A model generated the notes under the pieces. It was not told the DNA's origin and ran no database searches. It was given only the letters and a program-made list of their open reading frames with translations. Position numbers and translations under genes: made by a program. This document shows positions 1-9,476 of a stretch of DNA of 43,367 bases, one piece after another. Source of the stretch: an uncultured Gammaproteobacteria bacterium (lineage in GTDB: Bacteria > Pseudomonadota > Gammaproteobacteria > Steroidobacterales > GCA-2729495); the NCBI GenBank assembly GCA_937958785.1, contig CALGMY010000011.1, forward strand, positions 1 to 43,367, given 5' to 3'. Positions within the stretch are counted from its first letter, which is position 1. Every line of letters starts with the position of its first letter.

Positions 1-1092
1 GGCCGCCGGATCGGGATCGGCTAAAGGCGCCTCTGTCACCGGCCTGCCTTCTCCCAAGGCGGCGCTGTCTGGCGACGGGGCAACAGCGGACCCCGTCGAG
101 GGTGGCTGGGACGGCGGCCCGCTCAGGTACTGGTAGTACTCCTCGGAGGTCATGCGTTGTCCGGCCGGAATTGAGCGGAGCCTCCCACCGATCGAGCGGA
201 TGAGCCATCGCCCGGCGTCTTCTCGCACGAGTTGGCCGCGCTCGTGAAAGACGCCCATTTCGTTCCGGTAACGCAGGGTCTCCGAGTCCTGCGGATTGAG
301 GTTCACCCGGCCGGTGGTGAGATCCGCCACCAGCATCCCGGCGAGCGTCTCGGTGGCCTGTGCGAGCGCCACCCGCAGGGCCTCCATGTCGTCACGGGCC
401 CATCCCTCGTCCTCGGCCTGCGTCGGAGGCAGGAGATCAGACTGGAAACCAAACTCGTTCCGATACAGCTCCTTGCCGCGGACGGTAACCCACCGGACCT
501 TCAGCCCGACGTCAATGCAACGATAGCTGCAGCCGACGGTGACCCGCGGGCGGAGCTGCAGCCGGGACTTGCAGTTCCTCCGGTCATCCCCTTCGGCAAC
601 GCACGCGCCAAAGGCCGGGTCCTGTCGCTGCAGAGCCGCCAGCAACTGGGCTTCGAGCCGGAGGGTTTCCCGGCCTTCGTCATACTGCTGCCGCAGGCCG
701 GCGATGGGTTCGTTGGCGCGCGTCTGGTCCGCGGTCCGCCTGAGCGACTGCGTGAGCTGGATGCCGATGATGACACCGAGGAGGCCGCTCACCGGGTCAT
801 AACCCGGATTCATCGCGGCGGACTGCTGGGCGCCGCTCCACGCGGCAGCAGACTCCGGACCAGCAGGGACGCTGCGCGACTCCGCGTTCAGGGCCTTGAG
901 GTCTGTGAGGTCAACGACGACGGCCGCGCCGGCGAGCGAGGGAGCCTCGTCGGTGGGATTCTTGCCGGCCGCCTCGGCAACCTTGACGGCTTCTGGAAGG
1001 CAGACCGCTGCAATGGACAACAGCACCACCGGCCAGGCGCGGGACGGCTGGGCCTGGGAACCCGTCGGCAGCTGGCGATGAATGCCCGGCAC
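1..1092 (-). CDS. Hypothetical exported or membrane-anchored protein, C-terminus beyond the left edge
   Basis: The frame is open from the GTG at 1092 to the window edge, about 364 codons, with no stop reached. I chose the GTG because GAGGGG lies about 8 nt upstream and it sits 37 bp after the DAHP synthase stop. A hydrophobic stretch near residues 17-30 (AWPVVLLSIAAVC) suggests a signal peptide or anchor. A second, weakly hydrophobic glycine-rich stretch follows (GLLGVIIGI). The middle part has paired cysteines (GCSYRCIDVG) and the visible C-terminal part is rich in Pro, Ser and Ala. I do not recognise a family. The gene is co-directional with the DAHP synthase gene and could be its operon partner. 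The opposite strand holds a long open frame that looks like a shadow: its translation is low in complexity and has no motif. Confidence 0.6.
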   Translation of the reverse strand, partial: MPGIHRQLPTGSQAQPSRAWPVVLLSIAAVCLPEAVKVAEAAGKNPTDEAPSLAGAAVVVDLTDLKALNAESRSVPAGPESAAAWSGAQQSAAMNPGYDPVSGLLGVIIGIQLTQSLRRTADQTRANEPIAGLRQQYDEGRETLRLEAQLLAALQRQDPAFGACVAEGDDRRNCKSRLQLRPRVTVGCSYRCIDVGLKVRWVTVRGKELYRNEFGFQSDLLPPTQAEDEGWARDDMEALRVALAQATETLAGMLVADLTTGRVNLNPQDSETLRYRNEMGVFHERGQLVREDAGRWLIRSIGGRLRSIPAGQRMTSEEYYQYLSGPPSQPPSTGSAVAPSPDSAALGEGRPVTEAPLADPDPAA

Positions 1093-1129
1093 GGAGCCCC
1101 TCGGCGGCTGGCGCGTCAGTTGCCGGTGG

Positions 1130-2221
<1,092 letters not shown>

Positions 2222-2270
2222 AGGATAGGTGCCGCCCGCGGGCCGGGCAACATCAGCGGGGCCGAGGGGT

Positions 2271-2276
2271 TAGAAT
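2271..2276 (+). promoter_or_regulatory. Possible -10 box (TAGAAT) for the propeller gene
   Basis: TAGAAT resembles a sigma-70 -10 element and lies 35 bp before the ATG at 2312, in the 90-bp gap between divergent genes. No convincing -35 is seen 16-18 bp upstream, so the call is weak. Confidence 0.25.
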
Positions 2277-2311
2277 GGACGACATAAGAACCCGGCCCGG
2301 AGGCCCAGTCC

Positions 2312-3262
2312 ATGTCCAACGTTTCCACCATGCAGCCCTTCGCCCGCGGCGACATCTTCGCAGGGGCCACCGTCCTCAACCGGGCCGACGACGACCACGC
2401 GGGCGACGGCCGGATCATCCAGTACGACAGCAACCTGAAGGAAAAGGGCGTGCTCTGGACCGAGGGCACCACCCACCTCATCGGCGGCCTCGCCTTCGCC
2501 CCGGATGGCACCCTGTGGGCCTTCGACAGCAACAGCTTCCAGGTCCTGCGGGTCAGCCCCGCGGGCAAGCAGCTGCCGAAGATCAAGTTCGCCGACCGGG
2601 CCTTCTCCAACATCAACTTCGCAAAGGACGGCACCATCTACCTGGGCGAACACCTCGTCGGCAACACGGTGCGCACGCGACCCGGCACGACGCTCGGCAC
2701 CACCCTGCCCAAGCTGCCCGGCACCGACCGCTTCGGTGACGGACGCCTTTACCAGTTCACCCAGGACGGCAAGCTGCTGAAGGAATTCCCGACGCCGGTC
2801 CACGGCGGGATGCCAGGGTTCCTGGGGCTCACCGGCGCGGCGCTGCGGCCCGACGGCAGGACGATCCTCTACCTGTCGGAACTCAGCGACAGCATCCGCG
2901 CGTGGGACCTGGAGAAGAACCAGGCCCTGCCGAACCTCGTCACCTACGCGCCGGACAGCGGCAACATGGCGATGACGGTGATGTACACGCGGGACGGCAA
3001 GCTGCTGCACATCCGCGCCAACTTCAAGGCGGGCTTCTTCCTCGAGCACCTGGACGAGACCGGCAAGGTGCTGCGCGAGTACCCGCTGCCGGGCCCGGGC
3101 TGGGCCGCCGTGGGCCAGTCCACCGAGCCGGACACGACCCTCATCGGCAACTTCTTCACCGGCACGGTGGCGAAGTTCAGCCTGAAGACCGGCGAGATCC
3201 TGGCGAAGGCGGAAACCGGCGTGCAGCGCTCGCTGGCCGGCCTCGCCCAGTATCCCGGGTAG
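2312..3262 (+). CDS. SMP-30/NHL-like beta-propeller protein
   Basis: This 316-aa protein has no signal peptide and is made of repeated blade-like units. They include GGLAFAPDGTLWAFDSNSFQ, INFAKDGTIYLGEH, AALRPDGRTILYLSEL and VMYTRDGKLLHI, which is the x-F-x-x-DG-x-L/I pattern of six-bladed SMP-30/gluconolactonase and NHL propellers. Such proteins are often lactonases or sugar-acid or organophosphate hydrolases, but many have no known activity, and metal ligands cannot be assigned by eye. The start has GGAGG about 9 nt upstream. The TAG stop lies inside the GTAG end of a REP element (3259-3279). It is divergent from DAHP synthase and convergent with the SDR gene, so it is probably monocistronic. 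Confidence 0.8.
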   Translation: MSNVSTMQPFARGDIFAGATVLNRADDDHAGDGRIIQYDSNLKEKGVLWTEGTTHLIGGLAFAPDGTLWAFDSNSFQVLRVSPAGKQLPKIKFADRAFSNINFAKDGTIYLGEHLVGNTVRTRPGTTLGTTLPKLPGTDRFGDGRLYQFTQDGKLLKEFPTPVHGGMPGFLGLTGAALRPDGRTILYLSELSDSIRAWDLEKNQALPNLVTYAPDSGNMAMTVMYTRDGKLLHIRANFKAGFFLEHLDETGKVLREYPLPGPGWAAVGQSTEPDTTLIGNFFTGTVAKFSLKTGEILAKAETGVQRSLAGLAQYPG

Positions 3263-3402
3263 GAGCGGCTTCAGCCGGGCGGAAATAGGGGCGGAAATAG
3301 GGACATGCCTAATTGTGCAGTGCCCGGGGGCACTGCAAAATTAGGCATGTCCCTATTTCCTCTGCGGGATAACGCCGCGCTCGCGGCTGAAGCCGCTCCT
3401 AC
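3259..3402. repeat. REP pair (BIME-like) between convergent genes, with an inserted hairpin
   Basis: GTAGGAGCGGCTTCAGCCG at 3259-3277 is mirrored by its inverted copy TCGCGGCTGAAGCCGCTCC followed by TAC at 3381-3402. The form (terminal GTAG, GC-rich stem, head-to-head copies) is that of gammaproteobacterial REP sequences, which are mobilised in trans by REP-associated tyrosine transposases (RAYT). No RAYT gene is in the window. The stop codons of both flanking genes (3260-3262 plus, 3399-3401 minus) are the TAG of the two GTAG ends. Confidence 0.85.
3293..3360. repeat. 68-nt near-perfect hairpin nested inside the REP pair
   Basis: A 22-nt arm at 3293-3314 (beginning GGAAATAGGGACATGCC) is perfectly complementary to 3339-3360. 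Inside it, GCAGTGCC at 3317-3324 pairs with GGCACTGC at 3329-3336. An extra direct copy of GGAAATAGGG lies just before it at 3281-3290. It is far more AT-rich than its surroundings, which suggests a separate mobile or regulatory element rather than part of the REP. Confidence 0.8.
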
Positions 3403-4253
3403 CAGGGCAGCTCGGTGCCGTCGAAGGTCCAGAAGGTGCCCGAGTTCGCCATCGACAGCTGGTCCGTGACGCGAATCAGGTCGGCACCGGCGGTGGGCAC
3501 GGGGCGCAGCATCTTCTTCGGCAGCCCGGCCATCATGTCCGTGTCCACGGGGCCCGGGTCGATCAGGGCGATGGCGATGCCCTTGCCGCGCAGCTGGTTG
3601 GCCAGGTTCTTCATCACCATGTTCAGCGAGGCCTTGCTGGACCGGTAGATGTAGAGCATGCCGTTCTTCGTGCTGCCGATGGACCCCTGGCTGCTCGAGA
3701 CGTTGCTGATCTTCTTCTGGTATCCGGCCTCCAGGTGCGGCAGGAAGGCCTCGGCCATCTTCAGCGGACCCACCACGTTGGTGCGGTGGACCGCGTCGAA
3801 CAGCTCCCACTGCATGTTCCGGCCGAACTGCTGGTTCTGGCCGCCACCGGTGACGCCCGCGTTGTTGAAGAGGATGTCGACGGGCTGGCCCGCGTACTTC
3901 TTCGCCAGTGCGTCGATGGCGGCGAGGTCCATCACGTCCAGGGGCTCGACCGTCACCCGGCCTTCACTGGCCGCCGCCAGCGCGTTCAGCTCCTTCGCCT
4001 CGGCGGGCTTGCGGGCCGTGCCGATCACCTTCCAGCCACGCGCCGCGTACTGGCGGGCGAGCTCGAGGCCGATGCCCCGGTTGGCCCCGGTGACGAGCAC
4101 CGTCGGCACATAACCGGCCGGCGCGGGCTTCGCCGGTGGCGGTGGTGGCGCACCGGCGCCATCGTGGGCCGCGGCGAAGGCCGCTCCGGCCGAACCGGTG
4201 GCCAGGACGAGGGTGGCAACAAGTGCCAGTGCGCCGCGGCGGGTGGTCATCAT
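3399..4253 (-). CDS. Short-chain dehydrogenase/reductase with an N-terminal export-like leader
   Basis: Classical SDR oxidoreductase of 284 aa. The NAD(P) glycine motif TGANRGIG is at residues 55-62, NNAG at 130-133, a serine cluster at 186-188 and the catalytic Y203-x3-K207 (YRSSK). The substrate is unknown. The start at 4253 is supported by AGGAGA about 8 nt upstream. It gives a leader with Arg-Arg (TTRRG), a hydrophobic Ala/Leu/Val stretch and a proline-rich linker before the Rossmann fold begins near residue 50. A typical SDR lacks this, and an NAD(P) enzyme in the periplasm would be unusual. It ends an apparent minus-strand run (hydrolase, MFS, Rieske, SDR) and begins 20 bp after the Rieske stop, so it probably acts on the product of that oxygenase as a diol or alcohol dehydrogenase. 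The stop codon lies in a REP. Confidence 0.85.
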   Translation of the reverse strand: MMTTRRGALALVATLVLATGSAGAAFAAAHDGAGAPPPPPAKPAPAGYVPTVLVTGANRGIGLELARQYAARGWKVIGTARKPAEAKELNALAAASEGRVTVEPLDVMDLAAIDALAKKYAGQPVDILFNNAGVTGGGQNQQFGRNMQWELFDAVHRTNVVGPLKMAEAFLPHLEAGYQKKISNVSSSQGSIGSTKNGMLYIYRSSKASLNMVMKNLANQLRGKGIAIALIDPGPVDTDMMAGLPKKMLRPVPTAGADLIRVTDQLSMANSGTFWTFDGTELPW

Positions 4254-4273
4254 GACGGCTTCTCCTGGCGTGC

Positions 4274-5422
4274 TCACTCGCCGATGGCCTTGAGGTCGCC
4301 CTTCTCGGCGTACTTCGCACCGTCCACGAGCGGGATCGCGTCCAGCACCCAGCCCTTCGTCTGCCGCCGGGCGGGACTCGGGATGGCGTAGGCCACCCGC
4401 TTCTGGGTGCGGGCCACTTCCTCCAGGTCGATCTTCCAGCCCTTCGCGGCCCACTCCTTCTGCTTGGCCCGGTAGTCCAGGATCACGGAGTCGGACGGCA
4501 CCATGAACTCCTTGGTGTTCTTGTCGGGCGTGATGGGCGGGTTCAGGTTCTCGATGATCTTGATGTCCTGGTTCGCCACGTACTGGTTGCGCTCGATCAC
4601 GTAGGCGTCGGACTTTTCCTCCAGGGAGAAGTTGCGGGCACAGACGAGGTAGAGGTGCGTGGTCTCCTCGTCGATGGGCCGCTCGTAGAGGTACTGGTGG
4701 ATGAAGAAGTTCGGACCCGGGTGGATGTAGGTCCACACGTGGTTCGTGCCGTGGTAGCCGGTGCCGGCATCCAGCGTGCCCTCGCCCGGCCGGTACTTCT
4801 TGAGGTCGCCCTGCAGCGGCGGCGCCTGGAAGGTGTGCCAGAAGCCCTTGCCCCAGATGCCACCGTCCTCGATGCGCATGTCACCGATCTTGTATTCCTC
4901 TTCCCGCTCGCCGCTGAAGCCGTGGGTGTCGTGGACGTACTCGTTGTGGGCAGGATCCACGCCGTTCTCGATGGAACGCTCGTAGTAGCCCTTGATCTGG
5001 AAGTGCTGGAGCGTGGTGCGCCAGCCCTCCTGGCCCCACTCCTTGCAGGCGAGGATCGGCGGACGCTCGGCCTCGGGCAGGTCACCCAGGAAGGCGAAGA
5101 TCACGCCGTAGCGCTCGTCGACCGGGTAGGCATCGATGCGCGTGCGGCCGGGGATGGACGCCTTCGAACCCAGCGACGGGATCTTCTGGCAGTTGCCCTC
5201 GCCGTCGAACTGCCAGCCGTGGTAGGGGCACTGGATGCAGTCGCCCTTCACCTTGCCGCCGGCGAGCGAACCGCCCCGGTGGGTGCAGATGTTGGCGAGG
5301 CAGTTGGCCTTGCCCTGGGAGTCCCGGAAGACCACGAAGTCCTGGCCGAGTGCTCGCACCTTGAGCGGCTTGTCCGTGAGGTCGGCGCTGGTCGCCATGG
5401 GATACCAGAAGTTGATGTACAT
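4274..5422 (-). CDS. Rieske [2Fe-2S] oxygenase, alpha-subunit type (copy A)
   Basis: Terminal oxygenase of the ring-hydroxylating/O-demethylase superfamily, 382 aa. Rieske ligands are C46-x-H48 and C65-x2-H68 (CTH...CPYH). The mononuclear iron site is D156-x2-H159-x4-H164 in NGVDPAHNEYVH. I chose the ATG at 5422 rather than an upstream start because the paralogue at 41199-42347 begins at the same point (MYINFWY) and both are then exactly 382 aa; a good ribosome site is not evident. It should hydroxylate or demethylate a small, possibly aromatic substrate with electrons from a reductase and ferredoxin, but neither gene is nearby. It lies between an MFS carrier gene and the SDR gene on one strand. 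No beta subunit is present, which fits the one-component-oxygenase type such as vanillate demethylase or KshA. The substrate is unknown. Confidence 0.9.
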   Translation of the reverse strand: MYINFWYPMATSADLTDKPLKVRALGQDFVVFRDSQGKANCLANICTHRGGSLAGGKVKGDCIQCPYHGWQFDGEGNCQKIPSLGSKASIPGRTRIDAYPVDERYGVIFAFLGDLPEAERPPILACKEWGQEGWRTTLQHFQIKGYYERSIENGVDPAHNEYVHDTHGFSGEREEEYKIGDMRIEDGGIWGKGFWHTFQAPPLQGDLKKYRPGEGTLDAGTGYHGTNHVWTYIHPGPNFFIHQYLYERPIDEETTHLYLVCARNFSLEEKSDAYVIERNQYVANQDIKIIENLNPPITPDKNTKEFMVPSDSVILDYRAKQKEWAAKGWKIDLEEVARTQKRVAYAIPSPARRQTKGWVLDAIPLVDGAKYAEKGDLKAIGE

Positions 5423-5501
5423 GGGGGCTGTCCGGGTGGGGAGGGATATGCGGGGAACTATAGGCCGGCAGGCCCGGCCCGCCAAGCGGTCGGCCGCAGA
5501 C

Positions 5502-6686
5502 TCAGTCCGCAGGCTGGACGACGCTGGCCCGGCCGAGGCGCCGGATCACGACGATGCAGGGCACGAGCAGCAGTGCCGCCACGTACAGGGGCGCGTCCCG
5601 CCCCAGCCCGGCGATGCCGAGCAGGGCGATCATGCCGGGTCCGAGGGCCCGGCCCAGCCAGCTCGAGGTATTGAACGTGCCGATGACGAGTCCGCGCTCG
5701 GACTCCCCCGCCTGCTGGGAGACGAGGCTGTTCATGGTGGTCATGTACAGCGCACTGCCGGCCGTCGTGAACGTGATGCCGAACAACATCAGGCCCCAGA
5801 ACACCGACTGGGCGAGCACCAGCAGGCCGAGCACGTAGGAACAGAGGCCCGCGATGAGGAGGGGCCGCTCGCCGTAGCGCTTGACGAGCGGACCCACCAG
5901 GAAACCCTGGGCGGCCACCACCAGCACCGCGAGGTAGGTGAAGGTCAGACCGATCTCCCGGGGTCCCCAGCCGAAACGGTCTCCGGCCCAGAAGGGGAAG
6001 TTGGTCTCGAAGGCGGCCATGGCGAGGTAGGCGAGGAAGCCCACGAGCAGCAGCCGGCGCAGGACCGGGCGGGCGGCGACCTGGCGAAAATCCGAACCGC
6101 TGCCCCCGCCCGCCGTCCTGGCCGCGGCGCGCTTCTCGGGCGGCAGGCTCTCCTTCAGCAGCACGAAGGCGCCGGTGATGGCGACGGCACAGACGAAAGC
6201 GGCAGCGAGCCCGGGCCAGAGCAGCGTGGCGGAGGCGGCGTCCCGGCCGCCCAGCAGGCCGCCCACGAGGGGCCCCACGATGAAACCCAGCGAGATGGCC
6301 GCGCCAACCCTTCCCAGCATCTTCGCCCGCTGCTCCGGCGGCGAGATATCGGCGGCATAGGCCATGGCGACCGGGATGTTCCCCCCCATGAGGCCGGTGA
6401 GCAGGCGGCCGAAGGCCAGCGTCCAGGGCTCCGGTGCGAACGCGCAGATGAGGTGGCCCACCATGCCGCCGGCAATGCTGCCGATGAGCAGGGGGCGGCG
6501 GCCGAAGCGGTCGCTGTAGCGGCCCCAGAACGGCGTGGCGATGAACTGGCCGATGGCGTACAGGCCGAGCACCATGGGCCCGGCCCAGTGAGGCACGCCG
6601 AGCTTCTCCGCCACGAAGGGGAAGCCCGGGAGGATCAGGCCGAAGCCCATGCCCGAGAGCAGGACGGTCGCGAGCAGGACGGGCAC
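5502..6686 (-). CDS. Major facilitator superfamily transporter, drug:H+ antiporter type
   Basis: Inner-membrane protein of 394 aa with about 12 hydrophobic segments. MFS motif A is visible between helices 2 and 3 (GRYSDRFGRRP), followed by the helix-4 pattern GRLLTGLMGG and the antiporter-like helix-5 segment GFIVGPLVGGLLGG. These features resemble the 12-helix DHA1 group that includes TetA-like exporters. The start lies 3 bp after the stop of the lipoprotein hydrolase gene, so the two are very probably co-transcribed, and the Rieske gene begins 79 bp further on. The cargo cannot be deduced; export or uptake of the compound handled by the neighbouring oxygenase and hydrolase is a reasonable inference. 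Confidence 0.88.
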   Translation of the reverse strand: MPVLLATVLLSGMGFGLILPGFPFVAEKLGVPHWAGPMVLGLYAIGQFIATPFWGRYSDRFGRRPLLIGSIAGGMVGHLICAFAPEPWTLAFGRLLTGLMGGNIPVAMAYAADISPPEQRAKMLGRVGAAISLGFIVGPLVGGLLGGRDAASATLLWPGLAAAFVCAVAITGAFVLLKESLPPEKRAAARTAGGGSGSDFRQVAARPVLRRLLLVGFLAYLAMAAFETNFPFWAGDRFGWGPREIGLTFTYLAVLVVAAQGFLVGPLVKRYGERPLLIAGLCSYVLGLLVLAQSVFWGLMLFGITFTTAGSALYMTTMNSLVSQQAGESERGLVIGTFNTSSWLGRALGPGMIALLGIAGLGRDAPLYVAALLLVPCIVVIRRLGRASVVQPAD

Positions 6687-6689
6687 GGC

Positions 6690-7670
6690 CTACTTCCGCT
6701 CGAGTCGCGCGCGGCCGCCGGTGAGGGCAGCCAGGTCGGCGGTGGCGAGGAACCGCGCGGCGCGGGCGTCCTGTTTCACGTAGGCGTCCAGGAAGGCCAG
6801 GGTCAGCGCGGCGTCGATGGCGGCACCCTCCGGGTCCGGTTCACCACCCCGGTCGGTACGGCACATGAGGCCGCCCAGGTAGTGGTCACCCCGCTCCAGC
6901 ACCACGCTGTACTTGTCGCCGGGCGGGGCCAGCGTGTACGGCGACATGCGCCACTGCCACGGGTGGATCACCGGGCCGCCCGTGTTGCCCACGTCCAGGG
7001 TGCCGCCGGTGGCCATGAGGGGCAGGGTCAGGCCCCGGAACGCGTCGGGGGCCATGAGCTCGTCCATCTGGCCGACGCCGCTCAGCAGAACCGCGCCCCG
7101 CAGGCGCTCATCGAGGAACGATACGCGCTCGCCGCCGGGACCCCGCATCCCGAGTCCCGCCTTGGCCATGGCAATGACGGTGCCGTAGGAGTGGCCGGCC
7201 ACCGCCAGTCGGTCCGTGTCCAGTCGGCCCGGGATGCCGGCGAGGGTCGCCACCGGGTCCAGGTTGCCGAGCAGCGCGTCCAGGTCCGCGACCCGGGTGG
7301 CCGTCAGGTTGCCCATCTGGTCGGGCCGGAGCGGCGGCTGCGCGTTGAGGGAATCCGGGTGGTCGGGCAGCACGACCACGTACCCGTGGGCCACCCAGGT
7401 GTCGGTGATCGCCGAGTAGCGCTGGGGAGAGCAGAAGGCGCCATGGGAGAAGACGACCACGGGGTAGCGGCCGGGTGCGGCCGGGTAGGCGACCCGTAGC
7501 GGGATGGCCCGCCCACCGGCCGGCGGCCGGAACTCAAGACCTTCGGCCCTCCCCACCGGGAAGGGTCCGGTCCCGGACGTGTACAGGCTTCCTGCCGAGC
7601 AGGCGGCGAGAAGGGGCAGCAGGACCAGCACCAGGGCCAGTCGCGGGCGTCGGTGCGGCACGCGAGGCAA
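6690..7670 (-). CDS. Alpha/beta-hydrolase lipoprotein (PAF-acetylhydrolase/dienelactone-hydrolase-like)
   Basis: This 326-aa protein has a lipoprotein signal peptide: basic N-terminus (HRRPR), hydrophobic core and lipobox LAAC with Cys24 as the lipidation site. The mature part is an alpha/beta hydrolase with the oxyanion-strand motif VVVFSHGAF near residues 71-79 and nucleophile elbow GHSYG centred on S161. A late GDHYL segment may carry the catalytic histidine. The family cleaves esters, lactones or acylated lipids; the true substrate is unknown. Being lipid-anchored, it should act at the inner face of the outer membrane or in the periplasm. It is the first gene of the minus-strand run and is divergent from the amidohydrolase gene at 7882. 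Confidence 0.85.
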   Translation of the reverse strand: MPRVPHRRPRLALVLVLLPLLAACSAGSLYTSGTGPFPVGRAEGLEFRPPAGGRAIPLRVAYPAAPGRYPVVVFSHGAFCSPQRYSAITDTWVAHGYVVVLPDHPDSLNAQPPLRPDQMGNLTATRVADLDALLGNLDPVATLAGIPGRLDTDRLAVAGHSYGTVIAMAKAGLGMRGPGGERVSFLDERLRGAVLLSGVGQMDELMAPDAFRGLTLPLMATGGTLDVGNTGGPVIHPWQWRMSPYTLAPPGDKYSVVLERGDHYLGGLMCRTDRGGEPDPEGAAIDAALTLAFLDAYVKQDARAARFLATADLAALTGGRARLERK

Positions 7671-7881
7671 CTCCGCGGGAAACGGGAGCGGCGATGCTAC
7701 CCGATGGCCCCGGCCGGCGCTCGGGGCACGGGCTGCTGGCCGCTTCGGGGTGGCCTACTTTCTCTGAGCGATTGCTCGGCAGTGGTTGGCCACGACGCGG
7801 CGGGCTTCCCGGTCGACGGTGCAGACCTCTGCCGACTGCGCTAAGGTCGGCGAAACACCTCGTCGCGCCGGAGTATCCGCC

Positions 7882-9399
7882 ATGGCCCGCAAGTCCCCGA
7901 CCTCCCGCTTCGACCCCGAAGGCGCCCGGCTGCCCATCAAGCTGGACGAGACCAGCAACGGCGAGTTCGCCCCCCTGCCCCTCCCCCGCCACAGCGTGCT
8001 CGCCAATGAGCGGGCGCTGGAGCAGGTCGGCATCAATGCGCGACGCCTCGGCATGAGCCGCCGCCAGTTCGTCACGAGTTCCGCCGGCGCTGCCACGACG
8101 TTGCTCGCCTTCAACGAAGTGCACGCCGCGCTCGGGCGCACCGGCAGCTACTACGAGGTACCCACCGTTGCGGCCCTCGATCCGGCGGCAGCCGACGCGG
8201 CCCTGGCCAAGCGCGAGTTCATCTTCGACATCCAGGGCCACCACGTGAACGCCCTGGAGCGCTGGAAGGCGCCGAACATGCTCACGGCCACCGGGCTCAG
8301 CTTCATGCCCCAGGCGAAGTGCGACTACCTGGACCCGAAGTCCGAGTACGGCCACGTGAAGTGCTTCACGAGCCAGGCCTTCGTCAAGGAGATGTTCCTG
8401 GACAGCGACACCGACATGGCGGTGCTCACCTTCACGCCGACGACCCATGAGGACATGCCCCTCACCCAGGACGAGGCGCGCGCCACCCAGGAGATGGTGG
8501 ACGCCCTGGAGGGCAGCCGCCGGCTGCTGGTGCACGGGCGCGTCGTCCCCAACCTGCCCGGCGACATCGAGCGCATGCCGGAGCTGGCCGAGAAGTGGCA
8601 GATCGCCGCCTGGAAGACTTACACCCAGGCCGACCCGGCCGGCGAGACCGGCTGGTGGCTCGACGACGAGGAGCACGGCGCGAAGCTCATCGAGATGGCC
8701 CGCAGGACCGGCGTGAAGACCATCTGCATCCACAAGGGCCTGCCGCTGCCCACGGCCTTCATGACGGCGAAGAACCGGAAGTACGGCGGCTGCGCCGACG
8801 TGGGCAAGGCCGCCCGGGACAACCCGGACATCAACTTCGTCATCTACCACGCCGGCTACGACCTCAAGTTCCGCGGCGCGGAGTTCGTGCCCGGCAAGAG
8901 TCCGGCCGGCCGGGACGAGCTGGGGGTCGACTCCCTGATCCGCTCCCTCATCGAGAACGGCGTGAAGCCGAACAGCAACGTCTACGCGGAGCTCGGCACC
9001 ACCTGGCGCTACCTGATGAAGGACCCCAACGAGGCGGCCCATGCCATGGGCAAGCTGTTCCGCTACGTGGGCGAGGACAACGTGCTCTGGGGCACTGACT
9101 CGATCTGGTACGGCTCGCCCCAGGACCAGATCCAGGCGTTCCGCACCTTCCAGATCAGCCCGGAATACCGGGAGCGGTTCGGCTACCCGGAGGTCACGCC
9201 GGCGCTGCGGTCCAAGGTGTTCGGGCTGAACGCGCTGAAGCCCTACGGGCTGGACGCCGCGTCGGTGCAGAAGAGCTTCCTGGCCGACACCATGCAGAAG
9301 GAAAAGGCCCGGTACGCCGAGCGCCCGGACCCCACCTTCCTGACCTACGGCCCCCGTTCCCGGCGCGAGTTCTTCGCGCTGCTGAAAGCCGGCGGGTGA
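7882..9399 (+). CDS. Amidohydrolase-2 (ACMSD-like) family protein with internal Tat motif
   Basis: This 505-aa protein is a TIM-barrel metal-dependent hydrolase or decarboxylase of the amidohydrolase-2 group. Likely metal-site segments are FDIQGHHVN on the first strand, ICIHKGL, VIYHAGYD and GTDSIWYGS. The start at 7882 has GGAG about 9 nt upstream; an earlier in-frame ATG at 7786 lacks such support. A twin-arginine motif SRRQFVTS sits at residues 59-66, followed by a hydrophobic stretch, so export would need an unusually long 58-residue n-region. Members act on ring-opened aromatic acids, imides or lactones. It is divergent from the lipoprotein hydrolase and is followed by a REP. The substrate is unknown. 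Confidence 0.85.
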   Translation: MARKSPTSRFDPEGARLPIKLDETSNGEFAPLPLPRHSVLANERALEQVGINARRLGMSRRQFVTSSAGAATTLLAFNEVHAALGRTGSYYEVPTVAALDPAAADAALAKREFIFDIQGHHVNALERWKAPNMLTATGLSFMPQAKCDYLDPKSEYGHVKCFTSQAFVKEMFLDSDTDMAVLTFTPTTHEDMPLTQDEARATQEMVDALEGSRRLLVHGRVVPNLPGDIERMPELAEKWQIAAWKTYTQADPAGETGWWLDDEEHGAKLIEMARRTGVKTICIHKGLPLPTAFMTAKNRKYGGCADVGKAARDNPDINFVIYHAGYDLKFRGAEFVPGKSPAGRDELGVDSLIRSLIENGVKPNSNVYAELGTTWRYLMKDPNEAAHAMGKLFRYVGEDNVLWGTDSIWYGSPQDQIQAFRTFQISPEYRERFGYPEVTPALRSKVFGLNALKPYGLDAASVQKSFLADTMQKEKARYAERPDPTFLTYGPRSRREFFALLKAGG

Positions 9400-9404
9400 A
9401 CGAG

Positions 9405-9476
9405 GTGGGAGCGGCTTCAGCCGCGATTGCCGCGGCTGAAGCCAGCTGTCGCCATCGCGCCTGAAGGCGCTCCTAC
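9405..9476. repeat. REP cluster between convergent genes
   Basis: A forward copy (GTGGGAGCGGCTTCAGCC, from 9405) is followed by a partial inverted copy (CGCGGCTGAAGCC, 9431-9443) and a complete inverted copy (TCGCGCCTGAAGGCGCTCC then TAC, 9455-9476). The TAG of the complete copy is the stop codon of the gene at 9473-10396. The amidohydrolase stop (TGA) lies just outside the element. Confidence 0.85.

Noticed and set aside
5235..7499. 754-codon plus-strand open frame
   Set aside because: It is antisense to the Rieske, MFS and hydrolase genes, all with clear family motifs; its own translation is low-complexity, as expected from GC-rich shadow frames.
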